Assembly: GCA_016203755.1 (NCBI GenBank)
Contig: JACQMD010000115.1
Location: forward strand, 1-6,905
DNA: 6,905 nt
Direction of reading: 5' to 3'
Source: Candidatus Roizmanbacteria bacterium
Lineage (GTDB): Bacteria > Patescibacteriota > Microgenomatia > GCA-001788215 > 2-01-FULL-40-14
Below are positions 5,826 through 6,905 of the stretch, piece after piece (the stretch's first letter is position 1; every line of letters starts with the position of its first letter). The notes under the pieces were generated by a model. It made no database searches and was not told where the DNA came from. It worked only from the letters and a program-made list of their open reading frames with translations. Both the position numbers and the translations under genes were made by a program.

Positions 5826-6077
5826 TTAATTGTGTTTCGTCGAGAACAGACGGGTGGCATTGAGGATTGTCACATTAATAATTTTCCTGCCTCTTTTGGT
5901 CACGATAATATCGTTTTTATCAAGAGCTGATTTATCACTCTTTTTTGCTTCTTCAAAAACAACATGCAACGCATCCCCTTCGCTATCATACGATACCCAC
6001 AAGGGGGGTTTCCGCATCGAAGCGATATGCTGCAATCCAAGTTTTGGTAAGACAGTAGTTATGAATGCCTGTTCCAT
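5826..6077 (-). CDS. DUF2283-family small protein
   Basis: The 83-residue product carries the DUF2283 pattern: WVSYDSEGDALHVVFEE (27-43), then NDIIVTKRGRKIINVTILNATR (55-76), matching the family's YDxEADxLYxxF ... GIxxxxxxGxxVGxxILxAS layout. The N-terminal 20 residues (EQAFITTVLPKLGLQHIAS) look like the helical extension found in some members, so ATG 6077 is preferred over ATG 6017. That ATG overlaps by 19 bases the end of the broken gene upstream, as expected of an original two-gene unit, and lies in the loop of a small hairpin. The biochemical role of DUF2283 is not established. Members often sit beside small nuclease-like genes, so an antitoxin-like role is possible but inferred. With the partner broken, this would be an orphan. 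Confidence 0.85.
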   Translation of the reverse strand: MEQAFITTVLPKLGLQHIASMRKPPLWVSYDSEGDALHVVFEEAKKSDKSALDKNDIIVTKRGRKIINVTILNATRLFSTKHN

Positions 6078-6225
6078 ACAGGTTCTTTTTTAAATAGCCA
6101 TCGGGTATCTGTCGTTTCAAAGGCCGTGACGATAAATCCATCAGATACACCCTCCTTATATACTACCTCTCGTCAGTCAAACGGATCAAAATTCCGTTTT
6201 GGGATGAAACTGAAGCAATATTCAT
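6059..6225 (-). pseudogene. Broken partner gene of DUF2283: internal deletion plus frameshift
   Basis: Two pieces in different frames resemble the two ends of one small protein of about 95-105 residues that I recall being encoded next to DUF2283 (nuclease-like, PBECR/DUF4258-style neighbours). The start piece, ATG 6225 to TAG 6163, reads MNIASVSSQNGILIRLTDER, matching the usual opening SxNGxxIRLTxERW. The end piece, in another frame from about 6169 to TAA 6059, begins VVYKEGVSDGFIVTAFETTD and ends KKEPVWNRHS, matching the usual VVYKE...DGFIITAF close. The middle (HIxxxHPE and onward, roughly 40-50 residues) is missing and the junction at about 6165-6170 is out of frame. A strong -10 box remains in front. 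An AAGGAGG in the remnant merely encodes part of YKEG. Family assignment is from memory; the two-piece structure is read directly. Confidence 0.68.
6068..6082 (-). other. Hairpin presenting the DUF2283 start codon in its loop
   Basis: On the minus strand CCTGT (6082-6078) pairs perfectly with ACAGG (6072-6068) around the loop ATGGA, whose first three bases are the DUF2283 start codon. In the original unit this stem lies within the end of the upstream gene, so translating ribosomes would open it, which fits translational coupling. With five base pairs it is modest and may be chance. Confidence 0.3.
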
Positions 6226-6231
6226 AATCTC

Positions 6232-6258
6232 ACTATAGCATAAGAAACATACTGTCTA
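6232..6258 (-). promoter_or_regulatory. Promoter of the broken gene and DUF2283: TAGACA / TATGC-TATAGT
   Basis: TATAGT (6237-6232) is preceded by TATGC (6242-6238), a full TRTGn extended -10, and by TAGACA (6258-6253, five of six -35 matches) at a short 15-base spacing. Six bases (GAGATT) separate the -10 from ATG 6225, again the leaderless arrangement. The promoter probably still drives DUF2283 through the remnant. Confidence 0.5.
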
Positions 6259-6279
6259 AGGGTATTCGAGAACAAGTTT

Positions 6280-6905
6280 TCATCCAGTAAGCTCAATTGC
6301 AGCACGGACATACATTTCCAGCACTTTCGGGAGCGAATCCAGCTTTAGATATTCGTCGTCTGCATGTGCCCCATCACCTTCTGCGCCGAAACCGCAAATG
6401 GTTGGAATGCCAGATTTGATAAACATATATCCTTCCGATGCTGGCCCAGAACCTCTTAATGCTGGTCTGATGCCCATAACTTCCTCATCAAGCTGTTTGA
6501 GTATTTGCACGATCCGCTCGTCGGGAGCTATAACAACTCCTGGTATGTTTGTCTTTATCGTTGTATCAAATCTCATCTTTTTTCGTTCAAATTTCTTTGC
6601 AAGCGCAGTCATTTGCCCAATATATGCTTCATTGTTGTGATTGGGCAATAACCGGGCATCTACAAGAACCCTTGCTGTATCTGGAACAATTGATTCACCG
6701 CTTCCGCCTTCGATTAAGGTGGGTGTATGCTTGAAAGCATAACCAGGAAATGCAGAATGCGTTTCTTCTAGTTGTATTCCTGACAATGCTCCGATAAATC
6801 TGGTTAGCGCCTCTATTGCATTCGCCCCTTTTGTGCCATCTTGCCAACTCTGTGAGCCTGTGTGAGCAGATTCTCCGTGTGCCTCAACCCACATGCGTAC
6901 CAGCC
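6280..6905 (-). CDS. M20-family zinc metallopeptidase/deacylase, C-terminal half; 5' end outside the window
   Basis: The reading frame runs from the window edge to TGA 6282-6280; the ATG at 6894 is internal, since the frame is open upstream (LVRMWVEAHG). About 208 residues remain of a family that is usually near 400. Visible landmarks: HGESAHTG at the start of the lid/dimerisation domain with its conserved histidine, then GGSGESIVPDTARVLVDARLLP, matching the VPDxxxxxxDxRxxP pattern of M20 lids, then GSGPASEGYMFIKSGIPTICGFG and GAHADDEYL near the C-terminus, which holds the last zinc-binding histidine. The N-terminal HxD, Asp and Glu-Glu zinc ligands lie outside the window. M20 members include DapE, ArgE, carboxypeptidase G2 and dipeptidases; the fragment does not decide among them. 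No terminator hairpin is evident in the 54 bases between its stop and the next start. Confidence 0.88.
   Translation of the reverse strand, partial: LVRMWVEAHGESAHTGSQSWQDGTKGANAIEALTRFIGALSGIQLEETHSAFPGYAFKHTPTLIEGGSGESIVPDTARVLVDARLLPNHNNEAYIGQMTALAKKFERKKMRFDTTIKTNIPGVVIAPDERIVQILKQLDEEVMGIRPALRGSGPASEGYMFIKSGIPTICGFGAEGDGAHADDEYLKLDSLPKVLEMYVRAAIELTG

Noticed and set aside
5830..6093. Plus-strand open frame antisense to the DUF2283 gene
   Set aside because: The minus strand carries the DUF2283 signature; the plus frame is hydrophobic without a recognisable motif or promoter.
5986..6141. 51-codon minus-strand frame starting at ATG 6141 after a strong AAGGAGG
   Set aside because: It overlaps the DUF2283 start and the YKEG...DGFIVTAF remnant in a different frame; the AAGGAGG is explained as codons of that remnant. 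A newly arisen peptide is possible but unsupported.
6280..6282. TGA of the M20 gene read as glycine (alternative code of some candidate phyla)
   Set aside because: All long genes here are open without in-frame TGA, the protein ends at the usual family position, and reading through would add only eight residues before TAG.

Overview
The window looks like bacterial chromosomal DNA of moderate, slightly AT-leaning composition. It uses the standard code and is densely packed, with no rRNA, tRNA, insertion sequence or CRISPR array that I can see. Two traits hint at a lineage such as the Patescibacteria (Candidate Phyla Radiation): there are almost no Shine-Dalgarno sequences, and several -10 boxes sit so close to the start codon that the mRNAs would be leaderless or nearly so. 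That placement is inference; no marker gene here fixes the taxonomy.

Layout. Positions 1-379 (minus) hold a nearly complete RidA/YjgF-type protein that lacks the catalytic arginine. Diverging from it is a tight plus-strand operon (433-3579): a 50-residue two-helix membrane protein too short for usual gene callers, then two tandem ABC1/UbiB-type atypical kinases of about 495 residues, separated by only 6 and 3 bases. Converging on this operon is a UPF0489-family gene (minus, 3623 to about 4438). Diverging from that gene is a second small two-helix membrane protein (4503-4691), recognisably a paralogue of the 50-residue one. It ends 5 bases from the convergent end of ychF (4697-5779, minus), a P-loop NTPase of the Obg-like/OLA1 family. 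Upstream on the same strand come a DUF2283 protein (5826-6077), a broken gene (6059-6225) that in intact form would be the nuclease-like partner often found beside DUF2283, and the C-terminal half of an M20 zinc peptidase (6280-6905).

How it fits together. The clearest functional unit is the membrane-peptide plus double ABC1-kinase operon. Its two kinases are gap-free paralogues over about 300 residues, and each carries an N-terminal rather than a C-terminal hydrophobic segment. The DUF2283 gene and the gene remnant look like the relic of a two-gene module whose first gene lost its middle. The two divergent intergenic regions, each next to one of the membrane-protein paralogues, share a TGATA-N3-TATCA dyad overlapping the extended -10 box of the leftward gene. 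The second also carries nested inverted repeats. Together these suggest, without proving, shared regulation.

Most worth a second look: the unannotated 50-aa membrane protein and its paralogue, the recurring -10/six-base/ATG arrangement, the shared dyad, and the deleted partner gene.
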